Source of the DNA: Microbulbifer hydrolyticus
Lineage (GTDB): Bacteria; Pseudomonadota; Gammaproteobacteria; Pseudomonadales; Cellvibrionaceae
Direction of reading: 5' to 3'
Assembly: GCF_009931115.1 (NCBI RefSeq)
Contig: NZ_CP047491.1
Coordinates: forward strand, 2,307,501 to 2,371,500
DNA length: 64,000 bases
A model generated the notes under the pieces. The model did not search any database, was not told the DNA's origin, and saw only the letters and a list, made by a program, of their open reading frames with translations. The translations under genes were made by a program, and so were the position numbers. Of the stretch, positions 17,284-27,256 are shown in pieces. The number at the start of each line of letters is the position of its first letter. Position 1 is the stretch's first letter.

Positions 17284-18549
17284 ATGAAAATAAATATCCG
17301 TAAAACGTTATTGGCAGCCTCCATTGCGGCTGCAGCATCCAATGCGAATGCGGTACCCATCTACCAGTCCAATCAAGTCACCCTCTATATGGAGGGCTAC
17401 TTCACCGCACATATGGTCAATACCTTTGGCGATACCCAGATGCAGGATGGCGCCTCGCGCGTGCGTATTGGCCTCAACGTACCCGCCTATGACCTGTGGG
17501 ATACCGGCTTCAACCTCGAGTGGGGTGTGAGGGCGATCAATTCCGCGCAGAACCTGGTGATTCAGGGTGACCAGCAAGCGGCACCTGGAGACCGACGAAA
17601 CTCGCTTTACCTCCGCCAGGGGCACTTGTTTGCCAAGCATCCCAAGTGGGGCGAGTTTTCCGCGGGCAAGCAATGGGGGGTGTACTACGAGGTCACCTAT
17701 ATCACTGACTGGTACAACGTCTCCGGCGGTCTTGCCAGCGGTACCTATGGCCTGAATACGGATGGTGGTGTTACCGGCACGGGCCGTGCGGACAGCGCCC
17801 TGGCGTGGCGCAAAACATGGAAACTGGATGCCGGTGAATTCAAGATCGGCCTGCAGTACGCGGCCCATGTGGCCGACCTGGAGATCGGGGTCGACGACAT
17901 CGTCGGCCCCGACACCCTGCTCGTATGCCCGCCCGGGGATTGCGAGTACGGCATCAGCCACGGTATCGCCGCTGTCTACCGGGCCGATATCGGTGACGGT
18001 CTTTTTTTTGGAGCCGCCTACAACCGCGTCAAGCTGGATATTGCCAGCCAGGATGGACTGATTTTTGACACATCCGGCCTTGAACCCGTCCTGGTCCAGG
18101 ATGACTTCGCGTTTAATGCCAGCAGTAATGACTGGACCACAGCCATCGGCATGTATTACGGCAAAGAGGCCTACGCAAAGGGTTTCTATGGGGCCGTGGT
18201 GTTGCAGCGCTCCCAGAACAACCAGCTGGCACCAATCGGCTCTGTACAGGGAGTCACCAACTTTTTCGATGCCAGGGGATCGGAGTCTTTTCTGAGTTAT
18301 ACCTGGGGTAGCGACAATTGTTACACCTTTTATGGTGGGCATAACTATCTGGAATCCGACGACCCGGAATTCGATGCGGCACTTATCCAGGGCGATAAAT
18401 ACCGACTGGAGCAGTACTTTTTAGGCTTCCAGTACCGTTGGAACGAGCGCGTGCGCATCTATTTTGAAAACGGTTTTGACGGTAGCAATGTTGTGGCCGC
18501 GCCGGAGTACGACAGCTTTAACGCCATCGGCATTCGCATCGACATCTGA
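17284..18549 (+). CDS. Outer-membrane porin-like beta-barrel protein (421 aa)
   Basis: Signal peptide MKINIRKTLLAASIAAAASNANA, cleaved before VPIY. The mature part has alternating amphipathic strands and aromatic girdles, including VTLYMEGYFTAHMVNTFGD at the start and YRWNERVRIYFENGFDG near the end, ending in a hydrophobic strand. The GEFSAGKQWGVYYEVTYITDW segment resembles the constriction-loop region of Gram-negative porins. The start ATG 17284 follows GAGAGCTCAGC. Terminal Ile rather than Phe is unusual for a porin C-terminus. Substrate unknown. The 280-bp upstream region has no gene. Confidence 0.82.
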   Translation: MKINIRKTLLAASIAAAASNANAVPIYQSNQVTLYMEGYFTAHMVNTFGDTQMQDGASRVRIGLNVPAYDLWDTGFNLEWGVRAINSAQNLVIQGDQQAAPGDRRNSLYLRQGHLFAKHPKWGEFSAGKQWGVYYEVTYITDWYNVSGGLASGTYGLNTDGGVTGTGRADSALAWRKTWKLDAGEFKIGLQYAAHVADLEIGVDDIVGPDTLLVCPPGDCEYGISHGIAAVYRADIGDGLFFGAAYNRVKLDIASQDGLIFDTSGLEPVLVQDDFAFNASSNDWTTAIGMYYGKEAYAKGFYGAVVLQRSQNNQLAPIGSVQGVTNFFDARGSESFLSYTWGSDNCYTFYGGHNYLESDDPEFDAALIQGDKYRLEQYFLGFQYRWNERVRIYFENGFDGSNVVAAPEYDSFNAIGIRIDI

Positions 18550-18595
18550 TACGCTTGCGGCCTGAGTTCTTTATTCCACCGGGGAGCAATATACC

Positions 18596-19135
18596 TTGGG
18601 TCGCATGATTTTGCTGATTGCCGTGGGCATCTTTGCCTGGCTGGCGATTCAACAGTTCAAATACAGCCCGCCAGAGCGGCGACGCAAGCTCCTCGTGCAG
18701 TATGTACTGATCGCACTGGCGGTGGCGGCCGTGCTGCTGGCCGTTACCGGGCGCCTGCACTGGGTAGGTGCGGCAGTTGCAGTGGTCCTGCCCATGCTCA
18801 ATCGGCTGTGGCGCACGTTTGGGCGACACCTGCCGTGGATTGCGCCACTGATCGCCAAGCGCGCCCAGGCAAAGGCCGAAAAAGACAAAGCTCGGCACTC
18901 GGATCGTGAGCATCAGGAAAAAGAAGAAAAGTCGCAGCGGGCGAACGAGCCACAGTTGACCGTTGCGGAAGCGCGCAAAATATTGAGCGTTTCTGCCAAC
19001 GCCTCAAAGGATGAAATCATTGGCGCACACCGCAGGCTGATCCAGAAGTTCCACCCGGATCGCGGCGGCAACGACTATCTGGCCTCCCGCATCAATGCCG
19101 CCAAGGCCCTGCTGCTCAAACAGCTCGATCAGTAA
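18596..19135 (+). CDS. Membrane-anchored J-domain protein (DnaJ-like, 179 aa)
   Basis: Type III J-protein that should recruit and stimulate DnaK at the inner membrane. Two N-terminal hydrophobic segments (about 4-20 and 32-65) are followed by a charged linker rich in Lys and Glu (90-120). A C-terminal half J-domain from about 125 carries HRRLIQKFHPDRGGNDYLASRINAAK with the essential HPD. The arrangement, with the J-domain at the C-terminus, resembles mitochondrial Tim14/Pam18 and bacterial DjlC-type proteins. I choose TTG 18596 because GGGGAG lies nine bases before it; the ATG three codons later is too far from that site. Confidence 0.88.
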   Translation: MGRMILLIAVGIFAWLAIQQFKYSPPERRRKLLVQYVLIALAVAAVLLAVTGRLHWVGAAVAVVLPMLNRLWRTFGRHLPWIAPLIAKRAQAKAEKDKARHSDREHQEKEEKSQRANEPQLTVAEARKILSVSANASKDEIIGAHRRLIQKFHPDRGGNDYLASRINAAKALLLKQLDQ

Positions 19136-19141
19136 TTCCCA

Positions 19142-19942
19142 TCAGGCCCGCCGGCACAACAGGTGTACGTAGCGGGCCAGCTGTCGATACGGGTCCACCC
19201 GGGAATACGCCAGCTCCTTCTCCACGATCGCCGCCGGTGGCAGTTTGTCACGCATTTCCGGCGTCATGAAATCGTGGAAACAGCGGATGCCGCTGTGCGC
19301 CACCAGCGACAACCCCGCCTGCTCTACCCACCCCATCACCTCTTCCGGCAACAGAGGGTTTTGCGGAGTGAGGCTGCCGGGGTGCCCGCCCCAGTATCCG
19401 CTGTCGCGGTTGCGGTCCAGCTGGCGCAGGCTGCCTCGCTGTAACAGGCGGAACTCCAGCGCGCGGCGGTTGTAAAAAGTGAGGGAGAGGTAAGCACCGG
19501 GTGCCAGGCATTCAGCCAGGTGCACCAGGGCCTGCTGGGGCTGCTCCAGCCATTCCAGCACCGCATGGCACAGCAGAAGATCGGCAGCGGGCACCCTCGG
19601 ATCGGATGTCAGCGACTGCAAAGGTACCTGAAGCGTCTGAACAGAGTGCTCCAGGTTGCGGGCTTGTAGCTGCTCGCGGGCCAGCGCCAGCATCTCGGAG
19701 GAAATATCCGTAATCCAGACCTTGTGTCCGTCAGCGGCCAGATCCAGCGCAAACTGTCCCTGGCCACCACCGGCATCGACAACCTTGAGCGGTGCCCCCT
19801 CTTTTCGCGCCCCGGCCCCAGCCGCTGCAAGGATTGGTGCGAGATCCCGATTGAGCACCGCCAGGCGAATGTCGCCTTTCAGTCCACCATAGATCCGCTT
19901 CCTGAAACGCTGGGCGAGATCGTCGAAATTGCGATCAGCCAT
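19142..19942 (-). CDS. cmoM: tRNA 5-carboxymethoxyuridine methyltransferase
   Basis: Methylates cmo5U34 of some tRNAs to the methyl ester mcmo5U. It opens MADRNFDDLAQRFRKRIYGGLKG, matching the CmoM N-terminus that is conserved in gammaproteobacteria. SAM motif I is KVVDAGGGQGQFALDLA and the catalytic region LLCHAVLEWLEQP. C-terminal landmarks are GIRCFHDF and YRQLARYVHLL. An upstream extension of 72 residues in the same frame has cysteine- and tryptophan-heavy composition and is not coding. It converges with the J-protein gene (6-bp gap). The other enzymes of the pathway, cmoA and cmoB, lie at 23824-25557 on the opposite strand. Confidence 0.9.
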   Translation of the reverse strand: MADRNFDDLAQRFRKRIYGGLKGDIRLAVLNRDLAPILAAAGAGARKEGAPLKVVDAGGGQGQFALDLAADGHKVWITDISSEMLALAREQLQARNLEHSVQTLQVPLQSLTSDPRVPAADLLLCHAVLEWLEQPQQALVHLAECLAPGAYLSLTFYNRRALEFRLLQRGSLRQLDRNRDSGYWGGHPGSLTPQNPLLPEEVMGWVEQAGLSLVAHSGIRCFHDFMTPEMRDKLPPAAIVEKELAYSRVDPYRQLARYVHLLCRRA

Positions 19943-19976
19943 AGACGGAATACCGGAGAAACACCAACTGAGCCAC

Positions 19977-20690
19977 CTATTTGTCCCGGACCTGGTCCAG
20001 TGAACGACCTTCCGCAGCGAGAATGACCTGCAACGTGCGCGAACGGAATTCCCGCATATACAGCACCCAGATGACAGCCAGATAGCCGAACACAAACAGC
20101 ACCGGGTGCACAAACCAGCCCATGACCGCCATGGAGAAGTAAAAGGAGCGCAAGCCATAGTTGTAACTGTGCCCCGCCTGATCGATTACCTTGGCGGCAC
20201 TGATCGCATAGCGGCGTCGCTCCTCACGGGAGACCTCCTCCTCGTCGATCGCAGGCGCGGCGCCGAGCAGCACATTGGCAAACGAGTACTGGCGCAAAGA
20301 CCAGGTGAAGTTAAAGAAGGCAAAGATGTAGATCACGATGAGCACCATGACCTTGAGCTCAAATTGCTCGACAGTGGTGGTCTGCGCAAACGGCAAGCTA
20401 CTCAGAACCTCCACCGCAGCACTGTTGGCGGACAGCGCCGTCACCAGACCCGCGAGGATCAGGATGCTGGTGGAGGCGAAGAAACCGATCACCCGCTCGA
20501 GATTGCTGAGGATGGCGGCATCCGGCATGCGCATATCCCGCTCCAGCATACGCAGCATCCATTCAACCCGATACCACTGCATGGAAGACGCCAGGCACCA
20601 GGCGGTTTTCGCCTTCTTGCGGGCGAACACCGTATAGCCGGCCCATGTCAGGAAGAACCCGGCCAGGCTCGCATAATCCATCCAGTTCAA
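19977..20690 (-). CDS. DUF599-family membrane protein (237 aa)
   Basis: Four hydrophobic helices (about 5-22, 68-88, 113-135 and 185-215) with conserved N-terminal MNWMDYASLAGFFLTWAGYTVFA and the C-terminal SYNYGLRSFYFSMAVMGWFVHP. These are the signatures of DUF599. Members are found next to tRNA or housekeeping genes in proteobacteria and have no assigned function. It lies 34 bp upstream of cmoM on the same strand, and the two are probably one transcript. Confidence 0.85.
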   Translation of the reverse strand: MNWMDYASLAGFFLTWAGYTVFARKKAKTAWCLASSMQWYRVEWMLRMLERDMRMPDAAILSNLERVIGFFASTSILILAGLVTALSANSAAVEVLSSLPFAQTTTVEQFELKVMVLIVIYIFAFFNFTWSLRQYSFANVLLGAAPAIDEEEVSREERRRYAISAAKVIDQAGHSYNYGLRSFYFSMAVMGWFVHPVLFVFGYLAVIWVLYMREFRSRTLQVILAAEGRSLDQVRDK

Positions 20691-20886
20691 CGCGCGTCCC
20701 CCTATCGACTACATTTATGGCGTCAAAGAATAATGGCCAGAGTTTCGCACCGGTGACGCAGGTGTCAACACAATCCTGTCAACCCTGTCATTTCCACCGC
20801 CCGGAGCGCTAAAATGGCCGCCGATTTTGCCAGGGGCGCAACTAAGCCTGCCCCGGCAACTGCAACCTACCCATTGGAGCTGTCTT

Positions 20887-23799
20887 TTGAGCAACGTACA
20901 CCCCGCATTCGAACCGATTACCAGTGCCGAGATCGAATCCCTCGGCGTTCGCGTGGAAGAGTACCGCCACCGCCGCACCGGCGCCCAGCACCTGCACATT
21001 GCTGCCGACAACCCCGAAAATGTATTTCTGGTGGCGCTCCGCACCGTGCCGGAAGACTCCACCGGAGTCGCACATATCCTTGAGCACACGGCGCTCTGCG
21101 GCAGTGACAAATACCCGGTGCGCGACCCCTTCTTTATGATGATACGGCGTTCACTGAATACCTTTATGAACGCCTTCACCAGCTCCGACTGGACGGCCTA
21201 CCCCTTCGCCAGCCAGAACCGCAAGGATTTTGACAACCTGCTGGACGTCTACCTCGATGCAGTTTTCTTTGCGCGTCTGGACCCGCTGGATTTCGCCCAG
21301 GAAGGTCATCGCCTGGAGTTTGCTGAAACCGAGAACCCGGACAGCGAGCTGGTCTTCAAAGGTGTGGTGTTCAATGAAATGAAGGGCGCCATGAGCTCCG
21401 TCACCTCACAATTGTGGCAGAAACTCAGTAAATATCTGTTCCCGACCACCACCTACCATTTCAACTCGGGCGGCGAGCCCGCGGACATTCCCGACCTGAC
21501 CTACGAGCAGTTGGTGAACTTCTACCGCAGCCACTATCACCCGAGCAATGCGATCTTCATGACCTTCGGGGATATCGAAGCCGCCGAGCACCAGGCGGTA
21601 TTTGAAGAGAAAGCCCTGCATAAATTTGACCAACTGCACAAAACCATCGAAGTCGGCCGCGAGAAGCTCTACGTGGCACCGGTGCGGGTGGAAGAACAGT
21701 ACCCCCTCCCCGGCGAAGAAAACCTGGAAGAGAAAACCCATGTCGTACTGGGCTGGCTACTCGGTGACGTCACTGACCTCGAACAGGCGCTCACTGCCCA
21801 CCTGCTGGCGGGCGTTTTGCTGGATAACAGTGCATCACCGCTGATGCACCTGCTCGAAACAACCGACCTCGGCCACTCGCCTTCGCCGCTCTGCGGCCTG
21901 GATGACTCCCAGCGTGAGCTGGTGTTTGTGTGCGGCATTGAAGGCAGCGAACGCGAGCGCGCAGACGAGCTGGAGAAGCAGGTACTGAAAGTACTCGAAG
22001 ATGTGGCAGAAAACGGCGTACCACACGACCAGGTCGCCGCCGCGTTGCACCAGCTGGAGTTGCAGCAGCGCGAGATCGGGGGTGACGGCTACCCCTACGG
22101 CCTGCAGTTGATCCTGACCGCGCTGACCGGCGCCACCCACCGGGGCGATGCTATTGGCCTGCTCAACATCGACGCCGCGCTGGAAAAGCTGCGCAAAGAG
22201 ATCGAAGACCCCCAATTCATCGCCAATGCTGCGCGCAAGTTGCTGTTGGAAAACCAGCACCGGGTACGCCTGGTGCTGTCGCCGGACGCGGAAATGGCAA
22301 GTCGTGCCGACCAGGCAGAAAAAGCCCGTCTGGCGCACATCAAGGAAGCGCTCTCTGACAGCGAAAAACAGCAGATTATCCAGACGGCACAGGCACTGGC
22401 CGAGCGCCAGCAGCGTATCGACGACGAGTCCATCCTGCCCAAGGTTGGCGTAGAGGACATACCGCCGGAACTACCCAAAGTGGAAGGGGAAGAAGTGGCG
22501 GTGGGCGGCGCCAAAGTGACTCGGTATGGTGCCGGCACCAATGGTCTCGTCTATCAGCAGCTGGTTACTACCCTGCCCGACTTTACCGACGAAGAGCGGA
22601 TCCTCGCGCCCTATTACTGCCAGGCACTGAGCGAGCTGGGCCTGGGTGATAAAAATTACCTGGAAGTCCAGCAATGGCAGGCGGCCGTCGCCGGCTCCCT
22701 GCACGGCTTTACCAGCCATCGCACAAAGCTTGACGACCTGAACAGTCAGTCCGGGCACTTTATCTTGTCCGGCAAGGCACTGGCCGCGAATCAGGCAGCA
22801 CTGACGGAATTGATGCAGGCCACTATGGAGCAGGTACGCTTTGACGAGCTGCCACGTATCAAGGAGCTGTTGCTGCAGACCCTGGCGCGCCGCGAACAGT
22901 CCGTTGTCGGCAGTGGTCACGCGCTGGCGATGGCCGCAGCAAGTGCCGGCTTCAACCGCGCTGCGGCCGAAGGACACGAGTCTGGTGGCCTGCTTGGACT
23001 GCGTCAGTTGAAGGCCCTGGTAAAAACCCTCGACAGCAACGAAGGACTGGAAACTCTGGCGAGCAAGTTCAACGCCATCCACCAGAAAATCCTCGGCGCC
23101 AACCGGCAGTTCCTGATTGTTGGCGAGGAAGAGCGCCTATCCGATTTCACTGCAGCACTGGCCCCACTGGCAAACAATGCACCGCCATTCACCACCGCAG
23201 AAGAGCCGCCGTTCAGCCCACGCAAGATCCAGGAAGTGTGGGTGGCCAACAGCCAGGTAAATTTCTGCGCGAAGGCCTACCCCACTGTGCCCATGTCACA
23301 CCCGGATGCTCCCGCTCTGGCGGTACTGGGCGGGTTCCTGCGCAACGGCTACCTGCACCGCACCATCCGCGAACAGGGTGGTGCCTACGGTGGCGGCGCC
23401 AGCCACGATGTGAACATTGGGGCCTTCCGTTTCTACTCCTACCGCGACCCACGCATGGCGGAAACGCTCAACGACTTCGATGCATCCGTCGAATGGCTGC
23501 TGAACGAATCCCACGATGCCAACCAGGTAGAAGAAGCGATTCTCGGGGTTGTCGGTGGCATGGATAAGCCGGGATCGCCCGCCGGCGAAGCGAAAAAGGC
23601 ATTCCACTCAAACCTGTACGGCCGCACACATGCAGTACGGCAGGAGTTCCGCCGCCAGGTCACCGAAGTCACGCTCGATGATCTGCAACGGGTAGGCATG
23701 ACCTATCTCAAGCCGGAAAAAGCCAGCACTGCGATAGTGACCGGTAGTCAGGGACGAGACGCCGGGCTGGCGCTGGACCTGCACGAAGAAAAGTTGTGA
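20887..23799 (+). CDS. M16C-family zinc metalloprotease (presequence-protease-like, 970 aa)
   Basis: Large single-chain insulinase-family peptidase related to the mitochondrial and chloroplast presequence protease. The inverted zinc motif HILEH (His63, Glu66, His67) lies in GVAHILEHTALCGSDKYPVRDPFF, and the distal Glu is expected in the FKGVVFNEMKGA segment about 75 residues on. Two further M16 domains follow, with REQGGAYGGGAS near residue 825 in the last. Start TTG 20887 is chosen because GGAG sits seven bases upstream; the frame extends 20 residues further but without a site. In organelles the family degrades targeting peptides; the bacterial role is unclear. It is followed by cmoA after 24 bp. 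Confidence 0.9.
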   Translation: MSNVHPAFEPITSAEIESLGVRVEEYRHRRTGAQHLHIAADNPENVFLVALRTVPEDSTGVAHILEHTALCGSDKYPVRDPFFMMIRRSLNTFMNAFTSSDWTAYPFASQNRKDFDNLLDVYLDAVFFARLDPLDFAQEGHRLEFAETENPDSELVFKGVVFNEMKGAMSSVTSQLWQKLSKYLFPTTTYHFNSGGEPADIPDLTYEQLVNFYRSHYHPSNAIFMTFGDIEAAEHQAVFEEKALHKFDQLHKTIEVGREKLYVAPVRVEEQYPLPGEENLEEKTHVVLGWLLGDVTDLEQALTAHLLAGVLLDNSASPLMHLLETTDLGHSPSPLCGLDDSQRELVFVCGIEGSERERADELEKQVLKVLEDVAENGVPHDQVAAALHQLELQQREIGGDGYPYGLQLILTALTGATHRGDAIGLLNIDAALEKLRKEIEDPQFIANAARKLLLENQHRVRLVLSPDAEMASRADQAEKARLAHIKEALSDSEKQQIIQTAQALAERQQRIDDESILPKVGVEDIPPELPKVEGEEVAVGGAKVTRYGAGTNGLVYQQLVTTLPDFTDEERILAPYYCQALSELGLGDKNYLEVQQWQAAVAGSLHGFTSHRTKLDDLNSQSGHFILSGKALAANQAALTELMQATMEQVRFDELPRIKELLLQTLARREQSVVGSGHALAMAAASAGFNRAAAEGHESGGLLGLRQLKALVKTLDSNEGLETLASKFNAIHQKILGANRQFLIVGEEERLSDFTAALAPLANNAPPFTTAEEPPFSPRKIQEVWVANSQVNFCAKAYPTVPMSHPDAPALAVLGGFLRNGYLHRTIREQGGAYGGGASHDVNIGAFRFYSYRDPRMAETLNDFDASVEWLLNESHDANQVEEAILGVVGGMDKPGSPAGEAKKAFHSNLYGRTHAVRQEFRRQVTEVTLDDLQRVGMTYLKPEKASTAIVTGSQGRDAGLALDLHEEKL

Positions 23800-23823
23800 A
23801 TGCGAGACGGTGAGTAAAACGCG

Positions 23824-24564
23824 GTGAACAAGAAAGACGATATTTTTTCCAAGCCCCTGGGCGAAGTGGCCGGTTTCAGCTTTGACCAGTCGGTAGTGGA
23901 AGTCTTTCCGGATATGATCCAGCGCTCGGTGCCGGGCTATACCACCATCGTGGCCATGATCGGCACCCTGGCCGAGCGCTACGCGCAGGCTGGCAGCCGC
24001 TGCTACGATCTGGGCAGCTCCCTGTGTGCTGCGACACTGGCCATGCGCCACCGGATCCCGGCGGCGGATTGCGAGATCATCGCCGTGGATAATTCCCAGG
24101 CGATGGTGGAGCGTGCCCGCACGGTGCTGGCTGCCGACAGTGGCCAGGTCCCGGTACAGCTGGTATGTGATGACCTGCAAAACGTCGCCGTGGAAAATGC
24201 GTCGGTGGTGGTGTTGAATTTCACTCTGCAATTTATTCCCACCGAAGAGCGCGAATCGATCCTGCAGCGAATTTACGATGGCCTGCGTCCGGGCGGCGTT
24301 CTGATTCTGTCGGAAAAAGTGGCGTTCTCGGACCACGATCATCAGGAACTGATGATTGACCTGCACCACTCGTTCAAGGCGGCCAATGGCTACAGCGCGC
24401 TGGAAATTGCCCAGAAGCGCAGCGCGCTGGAAAATGTGCTGCTTCCGGAAACCCTGTTCGATCATCGCACGCGCCTGAAAGACGTCGGTTTCAATAGTGT
24501 CGATGTCTGGTTTCAGTGCTTCAACTTTGCCTCACTGATCGCCATCAAACAGCGAGATGCGTGA
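23824..24564 (+). CDS. cmoA: Carboxy-S-adenosyl-L-methionine synthase
   Basis: Converts SAM and prephenate to carboxy-SAM, the donor used by CmoB. Residues match the family along the full 246 aa: [35 protein letters not shown] at the N-terminus, [14 protein letters not shown] for cofactor binding, and [12 protein letters not shown]. Further on come ILSEKV and the C-terminal [13 protein letters not shown]. Start GTG 23824 (VNKKDDIF), with the protease gene 24 bp upstream and cmoB 15 bp downstream, so the three are very probably one operon. Confidence 0.96.
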   Translation: MNKKDDIFSKPLGEVAGFSFDQSVVEVFPDMIQRSVPGYTTIVAMIGTLAERYAQAGSRCYDLGSSLCAATLAMRHRIPAADCEIIAVDNSQAMVERARTVLAADSGQVPVQLVCDDLQNVAVENASVVVLNFTLQFIPTEERESILQRIYDGLRPGGVLILSEKVAFSDHDHQELMIDLHHSFKAANGYSALEIAQKRSALENVLLPETLFDHRTRLKDVGFNSVDVWFQCFNFASLIAIKQRDA

Positions 24565-24579
24565 ACGGGAACCACTGCG

Positions 24580-25557
24580 ATGATCGACTACACCCCGCTC
24601 TATGCGGGCCTGCAACATATTCCCGAACTGCGCACCTGGCTCGCCACCCTGCCGCATCAGATTGCCGAGGGTTTGAGCCCGGCACGCTGGGGCGACCTGC
24701 CCGATTGGCAGGCAGTGCTCGAGGCACTTCCGGACATCACGCCGTCGTCGAGCGAGATCGCCAGCGAAGTGCGTATCGGCAGTGCCGGTGACATCACCGC
24801 CGAGCAGACCGCACAACTGGAAAGCCAGCTGCACAGGCTCCACCCCTGGCGCAAAGGCCCGTGGACGGTGTTCGATACGTTCATTGATACGGAGTGGCGC
24901 TCGGACTGGAAGTGGGATCGCGTCGCGCCGCACCTGCACGATCTCAACAACCGGCTGGTCCTGGATGTGGGTTGCGGAAGCGGCTATCACTGCTGGCGCC
25001 AGTTTGGTGCGGGAGCGCGCCGTGTTATCGGCATCGACCCGTCGGCAAAATTCGTTGCCCAGTTCTATGCCCTGAAAAAGTATCTCGGACTGGATAAGCC
25101 GGTTGATGTGTTGCCACTGGGCATCGAGGCCCTGCCGGACAACCTGCGCGCCTTCGATACAACTCTATCCATGGGTGTGCTTTACCACCGCCGTTCGCCG
25201 CTGGATCACCTGCGTGAACTCAGGGAGACCCTGCGCCCGGGCGGCCAGCTCCTGCTGGAAACCCTGGTCATCGATGGTGGGGCGGGCGAGTGCCTGGTAC
25301 CCGAGGGCCGCTATGCAAAAATGCGCAACGTCTGGTTCTTCCCAAGCACCGCCACGCTGGAAAGCTGGCTGCGCAAGGTTGGCTTTACCGACGTGAAAAC
25401 GGTCGACCTGGATCGCACCACCGTCGAAGAACAGCGCAAGACGGACTGGATGCGCTTCGAGTCGCTGGTGGACTTCCTCGACCCGGAGGATCACAGTAAA
25501 ACCATCGAGGGACACCCCGCGCCCTTGCGTGCCACGCTCACCGCCACCGCCCCGTAA
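24580..25557 (+). CDS. cmoB: tRNA U34 carboxymethyltransferase
   Basis: Transfers the carboxymethyl group of carboxy-SAM to 5-hydroxyuridine at tRNA position 34, giving cmo5U and widening wobble decoding. 325 residues. N-terminal helical domain, then HPWRKGPWTVFDTFIDTEWRSDWKWDRV (conserved substrate segment near 90), motif I LVLDVGCGSGYHCWRQ, GIDPSAKFVAQFYALKKYLG and SMGVLYHRRSPLDHL. All are diagnostic of CmoB. It ends with a Pro/Ala/Thr tail. The 296 bp that follow before sdaA hold no gene. Confidence 0.96.
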   Translation: MIDYTPLYAGLQHIPELRTWLATLPHQIAEGLSPARWGDLPDWQAVLEALPDITPSSSEIASEVRIGSAGDITAEQTAQLESQLHRLHPWRKGPWTVFDTFIDTEWRSDWKWDRVAPHLHDLNNRLVLDVGCGSGYHCWRQFGAGARRVIGIDPSAKFVAQFYALKKYLGLDKPVDVLPLGIEALPDNLRAFDTTLSMGVLYHRRSPLDHLRELRETLRPGGQLLLETLVIDGGAGECLVPEGRYAKMRNVWFFPSTATLESWLRKVGFTDVKTVDLDRTTVEEQRKTDWMRFESLVDFLDPEDHSKTIEGHPAPLRATLTATAP

Positions 25558-25853
25558 CGCCGGGGTTCCCGCCAGTATCTCCGCGACCAACTTGCCGGTC
25601 TGGTTCGCAATATTCCCTGCGCCAGCCAGCGTCAAATTAGTAGTTTGTTGCACCGCGCAGGGGGATCACCAAATAAAATCTCGATTTCCCACCCCCGTAT
25701 TGCGCTGAAAATAGCCTTCGGCGAACGTGTACACCGCCGCAGCCCTGCGAGGCTATCCGCAGGCGCAGACGGCAGCATAACTACACTTATATCGACGGCT
25801 TGCGGGCGCATGTGCACCGCCGGCTCTTTTGGCGAGAGAATCTCAGGACACCC

Positions 25854-27239
25854 ATGAGCATCAGCGTTTTCGAACTGTTCAAAATCGGCGTTGGCCCCTC
25901 GAGCTCACACACCGTGGGCCCCATGGTGGCAGCGCGTCAGTTTGTCTGTGACCTTGAAGAACAGGGGGCACTGACCAAAACCGACCGGGTCGAAGTCCAC
26001 CTCTACGGCTCGCTGGCCCTCACCGGTATCGGCCATGGAACCGATATGGCGGTCCTGATGGGCCTTGAGGGCGAAGCCCCGGATACCATTGACGTTGACG
26101 CCATCGAAGGCCGACTCGCCGGAATCGAGAAGCACCAGCAGCTGATACTCAACGGCTTGCGCGCGATCCATTTCGAGCGCGAACGCGACCTGCTGTTCCA
26201 CAAAGAAGAGTTCCTGCCTCAGCACTCCAACGGCATGACCTGCAAGGCGTTTGCCGGCGATGACTGTCTGTTTGAACGCAGCTATTTCTCCATTGGCGGT
26301 GGCTTTGTGCTGTCTGAAGACGACTTCCAGCATCGGGAACAGATAGCCACCCTGCTGCCCTACGATTTCAGTTCTGCGGAAGAACTGATGTCACTGTGCG
26401 ACCGCCACGGCTGGACCATTGCCGAGCTGGCGATGGAAAACGAAAAGGCCTTCCGCAGCGAGCAGGAAATCAAGGATGCCCTGTGGCATATCTGGGAGGT
26501 GATGGACGCGTCCATCCAACGCGGGTGTCATCAGAGTGGCGTCCTGCCCGGCGGCCTCGGGGTACGCCGGCGCGCGGAAGAACACTACCGGGAGCTGTCC
26601 AAACAGACCGATGAGGAACGCCGCCGTGGGCTGTCGATTCTCGACTGGGTTAGCCTGTATGCGCTGGCGGTAAACGAGGAAAACGCAGCCCGCGGACGCA
26701 TCGTCACCGCCCCCACCAATGGTGCCGCTGGTGTGATACCGGCAACCATCGCGTACTACGTGCACTTTGTGCATGAGCCGGAGGAACACGGCGACCTCAA
26801 GGATCAGGTGGTGGAATTCATGCTCACCGCCGGAGCCATCGGCATGCTGTTCAAGAAGAATGCGTCGATTTCTGCCGCTGAAGTGGGCTGCCAGGGCGAG
26901 ATTGGTGTCGCCTGCTCCATGGCATCTGCCGGACTCGCCGCCGTGCAGGGTGGAAGCAACCAGCAAATCGAGAATGCCGCGGAAATCGGCATGGAGCACA
27001 ATCTCGGGCTGACCTGCGACCCTATTGGTGGCCTGGTTCAGGTGCCCTGCATCGAGCGCAATACCATGGGAGCGGTAAAGGCCATCAACGCGGCGCGGCT
27101 GGCTCTGCGTGGTACCGGCGCCCATATCGTGCCGCTGGACAGCGTGATCGAGACCATGCGCCAGACGGGTATCGACATGCAGAGCAAGTACAAGGAAACG
27201 TCTCTCGGTGGCCTCGCGGTAAATGCGGTGAACTGCTGA
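25854..27239 (+). CDS. sdaA: L-serine ammonia-lyase, iron-sulfur type
   Basis: Deaminates L-serine to pyruvate with a [4Fe-4S] cluster. Start ATG 25854 gives [24 protein letters not shown], the family N-terminus with SSSHT; the frame runs 18 codons further upstream without support. Cluster and active-site segments are [16 protein letters not shown] (near 345) and [18 protein letters not shown] (near 385). The C-terminus [16 protein letters not shown] is typical, and its conserved final cysteine (VNC) can cap the cluster, a known feature of the Legionella-type enzyme. Single-chain type of 461 residues. Convergent with rsmJ. Confidence 0.96.
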   Translation: MSISVFELFKIGVGPSSSHTVGPMVAARQFVCDLEEQGALTKTDRVEVHLYGSLALTGIGHGTDMAVLMGLEGEAPDTIDVDAIEGRLAGIEKHQQLILNGLRAIHFERERDLLFHKEEFLPQHSNGMTCKAFAGDDCLFERSYFSIGGGFVLSEDDFQHREQIATLLPYDFSSAEELMSLCDRHGWTIAELAMENEKAFRSEQEIKDALWHIWEVMDASIQRGCHQSGVLPGGLGVRRRAEEHYRELSKQTDEERRRGLSILDWVSLYALAVNEENAARGRIVTAPTNGAAGVIPATIAYYVHFVHEPEEHGDLKDQVVEFMLTAGAIGMLFKKNASISAAEVGCQGEIGVACSMASAGLAAVQGGSNQQIENAAEIGMEHNLGLTCDPIGGLVQVPCIERNTMGAVKAINAARLALRGTGAHIVPLDSVIETMRQTGIDMQSKYKETSLGGLAVNAVNC

Positions 27240-27256
27240 TCAAATGACGCCTCCCC

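Noticed and set aside
19943-20158. 72-codon N-terminal extension of cmoM
   Set aside because: Cys/Trp-rich and overlapping the DUF599 gene in another frame; the CmoM N-terminus begins at 19942.
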